DNA of 64,000 bases from Cunninghamia lanceolata (GCA_027924645.1 BSBN01000254.1:15198501-15262500), one strand, 5' to 3'; numbered from the stretch's first letter, positions 45,648 through 58,183 are shown. Numbers and translations are program-made. The notes: generated from the letters alone by a model not told the origin.

Positions 45648-47410
45648 TAAACACTAGTTGAAATGTTTAAAATAATATATTTTTACAAATTAAATTTATA
45701 GATCTACAAAATGGTATTTTTATATTCTTTTAAAATGAATATTTTCTCGAGTAGGAGTTATTAGAACATCAAGTTTTTCAAATAATTTCATTCTTTGGTA
45801 AATGAGCCCCAAAGTGATGCTACATATACTTTTAGTTGATGGATCCAATTGGAAAAGTTGTGGCCGAGATCTAATTTAGCTAGAATGAATCAATATAGAA
45901 CATAAGTTTCACCAAAATTGACTTTTAGTTGGAAATACTTAAATTTGTATATGCTATTAGGTTGGCCCAAAGTGTGACACAACTTTGAAATTTTACCCAC
46001 AATGTATTTAAACAACACATTTTGTAGGTTTGTTGGCTTCAAGTGGTCTTATTCCACTTTTCCAAAGTTCTAGAAGTCTCCTTCTCCTTTCTATCTCCAA
46101 ATTCTCATCGTACATTCAAAGAAATTATTTTATAGACTTGCGAGTTTTTTAGTGGACTTCTTTCATGTGACCTTTTTTCTTAAAGTTTGTATGTCTAGTT
46201 AGACTCCACTTTTTACTAATGCATTAAAAGAACTTATTTTGTTGGTCTATGAGATTCAAGTGTCCATACTTCTTCCACTTTTATAATATTCAAAAAATCC
46301 TTACCTCCCCTCCACCTCCACATATCTCTCATGATTAGAACCACTTGTATTATTCTCTTTTGTAGGATTTCACTAGACTTTTAAACATCTTCCACTTCTA
46401 GATCCCCTCATTTTCCTACTTCCCTTTAGACTTCCTTTGTGGATTTTCCTTGGACTAGTGGACTTCTTGCACTCTTCCTTCCAACATCAAATGTATGGAT
46501 ATCCCTACATCCCCAACCTTTCCACATTTCATTCATTTTTCCTCCTTATTAAGTTATTCACTCCTTCTGGCATTTCCACTTCCAATGTTCACTCCCACAT
46601 TGAATTCCTATAAATTTGCAAAATGACTCACCCACTCCCCTAAAATCTCTAGGATGTCATTAATGTCTAGATTTGACCCCTTATAATTGTACAAATGTAC
46701 ATCTCCCCCCCCCCCCAAATTGAATTTTCATAGTGTGGATCCTTCTGTAGATTTCAATGAAGGATGAAGAAAGTGACAATGATCGCCATGAATGCTATAG
46801 TTGAAAATTTTAATTTTTGCTAGTGTTAGGCTATTCATTTTGAGTGGGAAATGTTTGTTCTCCTACCAGCTTTCCATAGACATGGCTTGAGGTGGATTTG
46901 CAAGGATTTGGTGAGCTTGCATGATGTAAAAAAGGTTGATCATTCTTCTTTTTCTTCTAAGAGTTTGTAAGTGTTAAAGGTCATCTAGGGTTTCAATTTT
47001 TGCAAGTATAGTTTATTAAAAGAGTGACATATTTTATAAATCATAAAGGAAATTTTTTTATGGAAATGGTGTTTCTAGTTTAGTACCTTGATGGTGGTTT
47101 GTAACTCTTCAAGGGAACCTTCAAACCTAGTTGGGGTTTCCTCTTGCCACATTTATTGGTATGAATATAATATGGATTTGATGAATGTCATAGCATTTTA
47201 AGTCATTACAAATATTTTGTAATGGTAATTTCTTTGTTTCATATAAATTTTTATATTATGGTGGATTGTTAAGTATTCTTAGTTATATGGTACCATATCT
47301 TTAATCTATATCTATGCATAGATCTATTTTAGTTGCGATCTATAGGTTTGTTTGTTCTCTTTGCATACTAGGACTCTATTACCCATTAGAATAGGCATCC
47401 AACTTAAAGG
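45648..47410 (+). other. Noncoding region, probable continuation of gypsy element 2
   Basis: No gene seen. The motif AGTGGACTTC.TCCAC occurs in diverged form at about 46041, 46151, 46261, 46371 and 46457, roughly every 100 bp, and links this stretch to 27544-28883. A run of 12 C lies at 46705-46716. No LTR boundary could be fixed. Confidence 0.4.
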
Positions 47411-48852
47411 TGTTGCATGTGTTGTCATTGATGTCAATAGAGTGTTGATCAGTGATGCCAAAAGATTAAATGATTAGAGGAATAGACAAAGGAGCAGTTC
47501 AGAGGAGTAGACAAAAGAGTGATGAATCGAAGTGCTATGATAGGATTGATGTCAACAGAGTTTTAATGTGGAAAGAAAAGTAATGTGTATATTTTATGAT
47601 GTTTAGAAGAGTTGCGATGTGTAAAGAATGTTGTTGAATTAGTATCATATGTACACAATTGTACCTTATCAAGTTCATGGATAGGTGAAAGTTGTCAGGT
47701 TGAAGGATATGCTGATATGAAGAAGTTGTGGTTTATTGTTTTTTTATGAATGAATATTGTCTATGGTATTGTGAATGTTGTATTCAATGACTCTTGTTGA
47801 AAATTTTTTTATAAGTTTTGAAGGAATGTGTAGAAGGTTTCAAATTACCAAAGGCATAGGAAGTTGCATTAAAGAAACTTGGGAAAATGCTCTGCATTCC
47901 TCCACATTTGAAGATATAGCTATGCAGTGTGGAGGTTAGTCAGGGATAGGAGTGAAGTATGTATGATCCAAATATCAAAGCATAAAAGTTACTGCAAAAA
48001 ATTTTAGAGATAGCATGGTGAAGACAGTCGTACAATGTTGTTGCAATCATAGAGAGATAGTATAATGCTCCACATTTCTTTGCACTAGAAGATATGGTCG
48101 TATAGCTTGAAGGATTGTCAGATATAGATGAGAAGTATGATATACTCAGGGTTCATATGTTACAAAGTACCACAGTGATTTGAATAGTCTTCTAAGTAAT
48201 CTGACAAGTATTGCTGCTAGTTAAGATTATCAAAGGAAGAAAGTAAAAGCCACCGTATTTCACTACACTAGAATATTTGGATTTGTTGATTGAAGATTAA
48301 GTTCAGATAGTCTATATGTTTTCTCAGTTCAAGTTTTAGGTGTTGTGGAGTACAAGTATGATTTTCATTGTTCTACATCAAGACTATGTAATCAGAGTGT
48401 GTTGGGATACTGACTTCAGAGTCTGTTTGTTTGCACTAGAAAGTAGAAGCATAAACTAGAGAAAGGGATGTATGAGAATGATTTCAAGTCATATAATGAT
48501 CTTGATATGATCTGCATGATGTATATCTCTTCGGTACCGCCTTAGGTTAGGAGCTATTGCATGAAGGGATAAGTATTTGTGGAGCCCACATGGTATGTTT
48601 TGGCAATTACACTAAGTGTTTGGAAGTGTGCACCAACATTGATAAGTGTGTTAAGTTAAAATAGGTCCTGATTATCTTTTGGTTTGAACTACTTATTAAA
48701 ACTTTATTCCTACATTACCACATATGTTTTGGGAGATGACTTGTTGTGGCCATTGCATGTGTCATGCTACATGTTTCATCTTAGGCCGAAAAATGAGAAG
48801 TTTTGAAAATTTGTTGAGCATATAAATGAAATATCAAATCTATTTGAAATGA

Positions 48853-48900
<48 letters not shown>

Positions 48901-49476
48901 AAGGAAGAGTGAGAGTGTGTGAAGGTATGAAAGTGCAAGTGAGAGTGTGAGCATGTGTGAAAGGGGATAGATCTGGAAGTAGAGGTGTTACAGAGAGTTA
49001 TTGAGAAAAATTGATAGATTAGAAGTGTCGAAGCATTGCAAAGGTGTGTTAAGGAGATTTGATAGAGCATAGGTGTTAAAGAATCCTAGAGGTGTGTTGA
49101 GTAGAGTTCATAGAGTAGATGTGTTGAAGTTTTTTCTGAATCAGATAAGTTATTTTGGATAGAGGTTGTAGCCTCCTTTTGTAAGTGTTGTAGCATTGTA
49201 GGGAGTTGTAGTTTCCTTTGGTTGAAGCCAAAAAAATGTATATTAGGGAGTCATAGCTTCCTTTCGGTTGTAACCAATAAATGATATTGTAAATCTATTT
49301 TTAATTAAATGTGAGGTGGAATTTGGATAGTAGATCAAAGTAGCTTCCTCACCATGGTTATTTCCTTCTAGGGTTTTCCATGTAAATATGGTGTTATGGT
49401 TGTGTGTTTGTGTGATCATATGTTTCTCATGGTATAAATGCTTCACCCCCCTCTCAGTACTTTTGTGTGCTTAACA
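47411..49476 (+). mobile_element. Probable SIRE-like solo LTR, 2.07 kb
   Basis: It starts TGTTGCATGTGTTGTCATTG, much like the start region of the young LTR (TTGTTGTCATTGATG). It ends with TTCACCCCCCTCTCAGTAC...TTAACA, again like the young LTR end. GGGTTTTCCATGT near 49372 is the copia LTR motif. Flanks AAAGG and AGATG match poorly, so a target duplication is not established. No primer site follows, which argues for a solo LTR or a fragment. It contains a GA microsatellite. Confidence 0.6.
48856..48898. repeat. (GA)n microsatellite
   Basis: About 21 GA units inside the probable solo LTR. The antisense Leu/Ser ORF at 48840-49070 is an artefact of it. Confidence 0.95.
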
Positions 49477-52400
49477 AGATGTTGATGGTCAATCCCATTA
49501 CTAAACAATAAATCATTTCTCACTAGTAGTTTAAGAGCAGCACCTTAGTAACTTGTATGCTTTCATGATTCATTGGTATACACAGGGAATGTTGTAAGTG
49601 AACTATAAGTCAGTATCTTGGAGAATGACATCTTGTATACCTTCATCTTGCATATGTGCAATGATGTTAGCATCATCTTAAGAAGAGGCTTATATGTAGT
49701 TTGTTAGTTTTTGGTCTAGTGACAAACCGTGGTCCACTAAACATACATTGGGTACAACTACAATGATTTAGTCTTTCCTATTATTCATTGTTATCAATTC
49801 TATTGAGGATACCTCTAGGAACACCCTCTTAGGTCTAGTTGAGCCCAAAGTGAAAGAGAGTACCCCAAATCTTAGAAATTGGCCTCCAATCACTCTCATT
49901 CTATTGATGAGTTCTTGATCTACCTTCATGAAGACAACTCCCTAGCCTTGAAGTAGATTGATTTCTCTAGGATTGTAAATTTGCAATTTTAGGACCCAAC
50001 ACAATGTAGATGCTATCTAACAATCAATAGGTTAGCCTTGACCTTATCTAAAAATCACTTACAACTTTTATGGGAGATTCTTCATCATATATAATGGGTA
50101 CTTTCCTTCTGTAACTTGTTATGGAAGTGTTCAATTCTTTTATAAATGACTTGTAAGATGATAATAAAAGTGGAAGTCTTACCAAAAAAATGGTTAAGGG
50201 GGAGTTTGCCTAGTCAATTTAGTTGTGGGATTTCAAACTTAATTCACATCAAGATATAGATGGTAAGTAGAATGGAAATTTTATTTATGCATTAAAAACA
50301 TTCATAATCAAAGTATAAATAAGTAAAATCTATTTAATGATATCAATAGATAATGGAAACAATTCAAATCAAGTAGGGTGGGAGAAAGATTTGGGTAACA
50401 AGATGGGAACACCAAATAAAATGGCTTATATGGCTTCAAAGTGGACTAAAATGGGAGGGAGAAAACATAACTCTAAAAAATAATGATAATAGTTTGATGG
50501 ACGAATGACAAACAACAATCAAGGTTGGGAAACAAGTATATACATATACAAAAGAAAAACAAAGTGTGATGAAAACACAACACAAGAGGAAATGCAAAGG
50601 TGTTTGGTTAATGGAAACAAAGAAGGATTCGGTAAGAAATAAAAATTATAATGGAAGTGGGTTGATTAAGGATTTGAAGGAAATGTAGAAGGAAAATGAA
50701 GGATACTCAAAGTATGGAGAGTGAGAGGGTAGGATATTGAAAATGGACTCAAATGGAAAGAGAAATGGATAATGATGAATTAATGGATGGAGGGATGAGA
50801 TAGGGACAAGAACCTACATAAAAATTATAGAATTACATGAATTTTAAACAACAACCTTAAATAGAGATTTCTCACCAATGAAAAATCCTAGAAATCAACC
50901 ACCTAGTGATGAAGATTTTGTTGTAGGATTATCTAGAGGCCTAATAGAAATTATTCCAATAGTTGGGCACAAGCTATCTCACTCCTAAATTTTTTTAAAC
51001 TCTATAGAAGTGCTGTGTATGAACAAATATAGTCTAAATAATACAAACAATTAAAAAAATCACTTTTCCTATGTAAAACTAAAGCAAATGATGCTTGATT
51101 TAAAAATGGGTGTTAAGGCCATTGGCAGGTGAAAGAGGTACAAGGGTGCTGGTAGATTCGAAGGAATGGAGGAGGAGAGGAGGAGTAACGAGGAGGAGAG
51201 TAGGTGAAGGAAGAGGAAAAGGAGTAAGGAGAGGAAAATAGAGGAGATCGAGGAGAGATCAAGAAAACTTTCATAGATGAGGTCCCCAAATGTGGCCTCA
51301 CTAGTTCATAGCTCCAGGCAAAACCACTCAGGGAGTTGACCCCTTGTCAGTAGTTCACCAAGCAAACAAAATTTTGCTAAGGGAATTCAAACATAAAAAT
51401 ATAATTGGTGGGAAGCCCAATCAGTTAATGAATAACTTTCATTTTAATTTGCTGCTGAGGAGGTGAGAAGTCAAGGCCAACCTAGTGTGTGTCTAGTTAT
51501 GGGCAATGACCTAAATTGATAAATAATCTTAATTTTTTAAAATATCTTAGAGTTAATTTTTTAAGAAATCTTAAACTTAATTGGTTTAATTCTTTGCATG
51601 TCCATTTCTCAAATATATTAAATAGTTAGCCCAAAAAAAAAAGGAAAAAAGAAAGAGAACATGAAATGACCTCTTCCATTGCTCTCAATGACAAAAATAG
51701 AAAATAGAAAATGCTTCTATAGTAAGAATAGCAATAGTACTAGTCATAATTTAGAACCCACCATAAAGGAATAAATAAGACCATTGATCCTGAACTCCAC
51801 TAAGCTCCTTCAATCAGCAACAAGGCCCCTCAAACATTAGACCTATTGTACTTAGGTTCATTAAAGAACAAAATACCAAAAGTGCATGCCAAAAATTGAT
51901 TAGCATTACACAAACTAAATAGATCATGTAAATTACTAAAGTCTCCAATGCATAAGTGAGATTCCAGGATAAATTAAATTAATGATATGATTGTCTTAGA
52001 AAAAAAAAATTTCATCTTATTCACAAGTAACCACGACCAATATGAAGATAAGATGTTATAGGCATCACCATGACTTAAAGGGGGCAACCACTCAGGCTCC
52101 ATACATTTGAATAATGATGGAATGGCTATTCACCATTTAGTATCAGTGTTCTGTCCTTACCATGACCTTATTATGATACATAAAATTATAATAAACTAAA
52201 CATTAATAAAGAGAAATAGACTTTCCATCCTCTTCTACACACATCTTACCACATTGTAGATGTAGTGATAAACAATCTTTGCAAATAAATTTGTACTTCA
52301 ATCAACCTCAATTGACATGGTCATAGTATTTTATTTTGAGGCTCATCATACATAGGATTTTATTTCTTAAACTTACTTTTGAACTTTGGTTCAATTTTCA

Positions 52401-52719
52401 TAGCATAATAGTGAACATCTCCAATTGTTCAAATCTACAAAAGGTCCATTTCTTTTTCTACATATATTCACAAGCCTTAGCTATTTTTCAATATCTAGTC
52501 CTATTCGCTATCAAAAATATCAAATTTATATTCCTAAAATGATCATTACATCCATGGTACAATTGTTACAACTTGATGAATTGCTCATCATGGTTAAATA
52601 TGGGCTAGTTTCTGTCATTCAAGGAACAAAACTCATAGAAATCACTCTATAATCCTTAAAATACTTATAATATCAGCACTTTAAATCATACTTAGATGGC
52701 TACTTTAAGTAGGGAAAAC
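49477..52719. other. Unassigned AT-rich sequence
   Basis: No clear gene, LTR pair or tandem array. On the minus strand 49929-49768 reads as a protein-like peptide (MKVDQELINRMRVIGG... then FGVLSFTLGSTRPKR), possibly a relic of a retroelement polyprotein; I cannot name it. A purine-rich low-complexity stretch lies at 51160-51255. I see nothing else worth calling. Confidence 0.35.
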
Positions 52720-52857
52720 TGTTGGAAATAAGCCACACCCAGACTAACGATGGATTGGTCACAAGTGGTGAGTAGCTCAGTTGGTAGAGCATTCTAGCAG
52801 CAAATGGATAGTCCTAGGTTTTAGTCCTAACTAGTCAATAGGAGCATCAACTCAACA
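52720..52857 (+). repeat. 5' LTR of the TRIM
   Basis: 138 bp with A box at offset 53 and B box at offset 97. Confidence 0.8.
52773..52827 (+). promoter_or_regulatory. tRNA-like pol III A and B boxes in the TRIM 5' LTR
   Basis: A box TAGCTCAGTTGG (52773-52784) lies in a perfect D-arm-like GCTC...GAGC hairpin. B box GGTTTTAGTCC (52817-52827) is flanked by CTAGG/CCTAA, a near T-stem. The 44 bp spacing of box starts fits a tRNA. Anticodon-arm pairing is weak, so it is tRNA-derived rather than a tRNA gene. Confidence 0.65.
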
Positions 52858-52859
52858 AT

Positions 52860-52872
52860 TGGCATCAGAGCC
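52860..52872 (+). other. TRIM primer-binding site
   Basis: TGGCATCAGAGCC, one base from the initiator-Met complement TGGTATCAGAGCC, two bases after the LTR. The same variant is used by the copia element at 62284. Confidence 0.8.
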
Positions 52873-52906
52873 AAGTTAGGAGCTCTAAGAAACTTTAGTG
52901 TGACTT

Positions 52907-52914
52907 AAGGGGAG
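52907..52914 (+). other. TRIM polypurine tract
   Basis: AAGGGGAG directly before the second LTR. Confidence 0.75.
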
Positions 52915-53052
52915 TGTTGTAAATAAGTCACACCTAGACTGATGATGGACTAGCCACAAGGGGCCAATAGCTCAATTGGTAGGGAATTCTAGTTGCAAAT
53001 GGAGGGTCCTAGATTCGAGTCCTAACTAACCTATATGAACAACATCTTAACA
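52915..53052 (+). repeat. 3' LTR of the TRIM
   Basis: 138 bp. A box TAGCTCAATTGG (52968-52979) and B box GATTCGAGTCC (53012-53022) are at the same offsets (53 and 97) as in the first LTR. The B box keeps TTCGA, lost in the other copy. Confidence 0.8.
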
Positions 53053-53650
53053 AAAAATAATCTTCTTTTAGTGTGAAAAAGCATTAATGGAAAAATGGGA
53101 CTGAAGTGATTCAACCAATTATGTATACTATGTATCCATACTTGTACAACTATGGTGTCTAACCTTGAAAAGTTTTTTTCAATGTTTACAATTGATGTGA
53201 TGAAGATTTTGTGACTAGCTGGAAAAATTGAGAGAAATGGTCTAGCATCTCTGACTTCATTGTTTAAAATTATATACAGACATTAAAAAAACTTGTATCA
53301 CTCATATTGCCCTATTGCAAATTAAAAATTTTTATGCCAATCCTTCATGTTCTCTCATTATCTCTAAAGTGTATCCTTGATGATAGTCTAATTGACTAGA
53401 TCTTGTAGCTCCATTGTCTCTATATTTATCATTTGGGGTTGTTTAATCAACACATTTATAAAAAAGGTCGTGGGTTTTGAGAACTAACTTCATGTGACCT
53501 AACCTTTTACAACTGGGCATACAAAGAGTGGAAATATCTGAATTAAGAGCTTTTAATGTCCCTAATCTGGATCTTAAGATTGGTGAAGGCAACAACATAA
53601 TGAATGTGAGATTGCATAAGCAGAAATAGTTTAATCTAATAAGAAATTAG
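53053..53650. other. Unassigned stretch between TRIM and copia element A
   Basis: No gene or repeat recognised. Confidence 0.4.
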
Positions 53651-54295
53651 TGTTAAGATAAATGTGTCTCAACCTATGAGTTCACCATGAGTAAACTGTG
53701 AATGTGGAGTGCATATGATGGATGCACCTTCACATCCAAGGAATTTGCATGCATGCGGACCTGCTGCATGTGCGATGGTGACTCCTTTCACAAAGGTGGC
53801 TGTGTAGTTTAGAAACTATTGTAAGTAATGAGTCATGGCTATGCCACTATGCATTAGTTTTGACTCATGTTTACACTTAGGTTTTGTTTTAGATATTACA
53901 TGTTTGGATGCCATCTCTTTCGGTGATTGTTATAAATACTCCATGCCTTAGTGTATTCATCAGTGAAGTTGAGAATTTTCTGAGACACTGTTATGTTGTT
54001 GAAATTATACTAGATTCTTGTTGAAGTTGGAGGACACCTGGAGAATATTAGTGATGTTATTGTATTGTAATTTTTATTACTAATAATACAAAGTATTGTG
54101 TTTTTGGTGCATGGGGTTTTTTATCTGGAAAGGTTTTCCCCACGTAAATTTGTGCATTATGGTAATATTGTTTTATGCATGTATTTATATGTGTTTCTTT
54201 TGTTATAACAGTTTAAGGATTTGTATTAGTTTTGCACTATTTCCTTCACATAGATTATTGTTGGAAGTGTTGTTCCACACGTCTACTTCCTTTCA
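53651..54295 (+). repeat. 5' LTR of copia element A, 645 bp
   Basis: TG...CA ends. The motif GGTTTTCCCCACGTAA near 54130 is the plant copia LTR signature. Collinear with 58196-59716 minus its insertion. Confidence 0.85.
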
Positions 54296-54297
54296 AT

Positions 54298-54309
54298 TGG
54301 TATCAAAGC
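54298..54309 (+). other. Primer-binding site of copia element A
   Basis: TGGTATCAAAGC, one mismatch from the initiator-Met complement, two bases after the LTR. Confidence 0.85.
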
Positions 54310-54417
54310 TTGGCTAGTTTTGGTCCCATTATTGGGTAGCAGTTTTTTTGTGCTGATTTTTGTTTGAGTGGGAGTCTTTGAAGAAGTATTTCAAAATTTT
54401 GTTGCGAAAAACAAAAG

Positions 54418-55200
54418 ATGGCAGGTACATCTAGTAGAATCAAGATGGATAAGTTTAATGGTAGTAACTTCAAGTTATGGAAGTTGAAGATGGACAATAT
54501 GCTTGTGGATAGAGATCTATCAACTGTAATAGCTGAAACAAAAATAACTAGTATGACTCAGGAAGAGTGGGATCTGAAGGATTGAAAAGCCAAGGGTTTG
54601 GTTAGACTCTGTTTGGTTGATTCAGTGCTCCTGAATGTCCATGAAGAGAAGACTGCAAAATCTCTTTGGAAGAAGCTTGGAGATATTTATCAAGCTAAAT
54701 CCCTTTTAAACAAGTTATTCCTACAAAATAAATTGTATTCTCTAAACATGGAAGATGGAGGATTCATTGTACATCACTTGAATGCATTTAACATGTTCAT
54801 TGCTCAGTTCGATACTACTGGTGACAAGATTGAATATGAGAATTGTTGCATGCTTTCATTATGTTCTTGCAGACTCATGGGATCACCGTTATGGCTATTG
54901 GAAGTACCACCACCAATTTCAAAATGGATGAGGTGATTGCATCGCTATTGTCTGAAGAGATGTAGAGGAAATCTTCTGAGATGGCCAAGGAGGCCATTGT
55001 TAGTTCATGGTAGACCTAAAGAGAAAGGGAATAAAAAGGACAAGAAGTCAAGATCAAAATATTTGGGGAGATCTAAGTTTCCAGGCAAGTCCAAGGTGAA
55101 ATGTTGGAATTACGAAAAAATCTGGTAATTTCTACAAACATTGTAAGGAGGATAAGAAAAAGAATAGTAAAAAGAACTTCTCTGATTCTGACTCTGATAA
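54418..55200 (+). pseudogene. gag: Copia element A gag
   Basis: It starts MAGTSSRIKMDKFNGSNFKLWK, the usual copia Gag opening, and continues with LLNVHEEKTAKSLWKKLGDIY and KLFLQNKLYSLNMEDG in the UBN2-type capsid region. A TGA interrupts at ~54582 (where copia element B has TAG). A frameshift near 54860-54900 breaks the stretch that in B reads LNSWDQLVMAIG. The CCHC knuckle near 55100 (KCWNYEK..., CKED) is frameshifted and lacks an intact pattern. Non-functional. Highly similar to the gag at 62400. Confidence 0.85.
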
Positions 55201-58115
55201 ATCCTCTTAGGATGATGCAAATTTTTTTTTCCTAGCCTTGGCAACTCATACATCTAAAGATTTGTTCTTAGTAGACTCAGGTGCTTCTTTCCACATGACC
55301 TCGCATAGGGGTTGATTCTCAAAGTATGAAGAGTATGATGGTGGGTAGGTGTATCTGGGTGATGACTCTCATCTGAAGATTGTTGGCCATGGAAGAATCA
55401 AGATTAGATTCCCTAATGGTAGAGTGAAGGGGATTGATGGTGTGTTGCATATCCTAGGTTTTGAACGACACCATTTTCTATGAGTAAGTTGATTGATGTC
55501 AGTGTGTAGGTTGTTTTCTCGAGTGGAGAATGTAAGATGCCTAGAAAATATATGGTGTTGGCTAAGGGTGTTCAGATTGGCACTCTATACAAGCATGCAC
55601 TATTCAATATAATAGTTCTTCTGATATACCAAAGATAGACCTTTGGATTCTTCATCCTCACCATTAGATCTAGCAGTGAAGAAGTCTATTGTTTGTACTT
55701 CTGATGGTCATGCTTTCTAGGTACCTAAGGCTGTAAATAGTTTGGAGATGAAACTTCCAATGGAGAAGACAATGTTTGGTACCAATGACTCAGTCATCTT
55801 GCTGAGAAAGGTCTTAAAGCCCCAAAAAATAAAAGCCTTGTTGAAGGCCTTGATGATTGTAATCTCAAGTTTGACTTTTGCGAACATTGTGTATATGAAA
55901 AACAAAACTATGTTTCTTTTTATTCTATTTCTCATAATTCTTCTGGGGTTTTGGACTATATTCATGCAGATGTGTTTGGTCCTATGAATGTTTATTCATT
56001 AAGAAAATCTATATATTTTAGTGTCTTTCATAGATGACTATAGTAGAAGGACATTTGTTTATTTCTCTATAAGTAAATCTAATGTCTTCAATTAGTTTAA
56101 GGAGTTTAAGGTCTTAGTTGAAAATTAGATTGACAGAAAGATTAAATGTTCAAGGACTAACAATGGTGGTGAGTTTTGTTTGGTATAATTCAATAGGTTC
56201 TATAAGGAGCATGAGATTGAGACACATAAGACAACTCCATACAGCCCACAGCAAAATGGAGTTGTGAAGAGGATGAATAGGAAGTTGATGGAGAGGGCTA
56301 GGATTATGCTGAGCGGTGCTAGCCTTGAGTAGAAGTTTTGGACTAAAGTTGTAGCCACTACATGTTATCTGATCAATAGATCTCCTACATCAACTTTTGT
56401 TGAAAAGACAACCATTGAGGCATGGTCTAGTAAGAATCCCTTGATGACACATCTCAGATTTCTTGGTTGCAAAGCTTATGCACATGTTTTGAGTGTAAAG
56501 AGGTCTAAGTTGGAGAAGAAGGTAGTTAAGTGTATCTTCAGTGGCTATGACATCGGTATGAAGGGGTACAAGCTTTAAGATCTAGTCACCAAGAAGGTTC
56601 TCCACAACAAAAGTGCAATATTTTGGGAGATGAAACCTTCTACAGTTGAGATGCAACCAAAGAAAGAGGAGAAGCAGAAGGCGGTAGTTCAAATTCTACT
56701 CACTCTAATGAAAGATGAACTATGTACTCCTATTGGATGTGATGATGAGGGGAGCCCTAGTATCTTTGAAATTTTTGAAGAAGAAGAACTTCAACCTCAG
56801 CAATTTAGGAGCTGTACATGTGTTAGGCGGCCATCGGAAAGGTTTGATTATTCACCAGAAAAATTTGGTTATTCATTGTTGGATTCCAATTGTGTTTTTT
56901 TGTTGATTACTACCACTGATGAGTCTAGGACTATTAGAGAGGCTATGGGTATGAGTGATGCATATTTGTAGATGAAAGCCATGGATGAAGAAATGGCTAC
57001 TTTGAAGAAAAATAGTACATTGGATCTGGTACCTTTGCCTAAAGGATGGAAACATGTTGGATGTAAATGTGTGTTCAAGAAGAAATGTGGTCCTGATGGC
57101 AATGTTGAAAGGCACAAGACATGGTTGTTCATGAAGGGGTATTCTAAGGTGGAGGGAATTAACTATGGTGAGATATTCTCTCATATTGTGAATCTGACAT
57201 CTATTTAGTTCCTGTTATCACTTGCAACAATGTATAATAGATAAAAGTAGAATAGGTGAATATGAAGACAACATTTCTTCATGGTGATTTGGAGGAAGAG
57301 ATCTATATGTCATAGTTGGAGCATTTCATGGTAAAAGGTAAAGAAAATCTGGTTTACAAGTTGAAGAAGTCTTTATATGGTCTTAAACAATCTCCTAGAA
57401 TGTGGTACCAGTAATTTGACACATTTGTATTGTCTTTGGGATTTCTAAGATCTAAATTTGGCCATTGTGTATATTACAAATTTGATAATGGTCGCATTCT
57501 CAGGAATGGTAAGAGTTTGATTTCAAATCTGAAGTCTTAGTTGTCAGCATAGTTTCAGATGAAGGATCTAGGTGTAACAATGCATATTCTGGGGATGAAG
57601 ATTAGATGAGATAGAGCGAATAGAAATCTTTGGTTAAGCTAAAGCAACTTGCAAGCAATTAGTTGTTCCAGTGATGTAGGGGATGAAGCTTTCTATGGAG
57701 GATTGTCCAAAATATCATACTAAGATGGAGGACATGACCAAAGTACCATATGTGAGTGTTGTTGGTAGTCTAATATATGTGATGGTTTGTATGACATCAA
57801 ACATTGCCCAAGGAGTGGGAGTTCTTATTCGGTATATGGCTAATCCTGGATGGGTACATTAGGATGTGATTAAGAGAGTGCTTAGTTATATGTGGGGTAA
57901 TTCTGAGTATTCCCTATGTTGCAATAGTTACAATGCTAGTCGCTTACCAAAGAAAACTACTTTCCATGCTAGAATACTAAAAAGCACATTGATGTTTAGT
58001 TTCATTTTGTTCATGATATAGTAGAAGCTGGAAAAGTGATATTGGAGAAGGCTGACACTTTGAAAAATGTTGTAGATGCATTGATGAAGCTAGTGAGCAT
58101 AGATAAGTTTAGATG
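55201..58115 (+). pseudogene. pol: Copia element A pol: protease, integrase, RT, RNase H relics
   Basis: Order of readable blocks: protease VDSGASFHMTSH at ~55272; GAG-pre-integrase and zinc region CNLKF.FCEHC at ~55860; integrase GVVKRMNRKLMERARIMLSGA and CYLINRSP at ~56265-56390; RT opening MATLKKNSTLDLVPLPKGWKHVGCK at ~56990 and EGINYGEIFSHIV at ~57150; then FQMKDLGVTMHILGMKI at ~57550; VGSLIYVMV...YMANPG at ~57760; and the RNase H tail KHIDV.FHFVHDIV at ~57980. The YVDD catalytic motif expected between 57480 and 57540 is missing. Numerous stops. It would have encoded a copia polyprotein for cDNA synthesis and integration. Confidence 0.85.
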
Positions 58116-58183
58116 ATGTGTCATTTCCATGGGCCTTGGAACCTTGAGCAGTTGATTACAGATCACTCATGACAGGTCTTCGA

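Larger units (their letters stand above)
52720..53052 (+). mobile_element. TRIM (miniature LTR retrotransposon) with tRNA-like LTRs, 333 bp
   Basis: Two 138 bp direct repeats (52720-52857, 52915-53052) start TGTTG and end (C/T)(T)CAACA or TTAACA. The 57 bp interior holds a primer site (52860-52872) and a polypurine tract (52907-52914). This is a full TRIM layout without coding capacity. Flanks AAAAC (52715-52719) and AAAAA (53053-53057) are consistent with a decayed 5 bp duplication in an A-rich site. Each LTR contains tRNA-like A and B boxes. LTRs differ at many positions, so it is old. The alternative, a tandem tRNA-derived SINE, does not explain the primer site, polypurine tract and equal repeat lengths. 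Confidence 0.8.

Noticed and set aside
48840..49070. 76-codon antisense ORF over the GA repeat
   Set aside because: Leu/Ser repeat from the microsatellite.
52766..52836. A tRNA gene
   Set aside because: A and B boxes are present but the anticodon arm pairs poorly and the unit is part of a TRIM LTR repeated at 52915.
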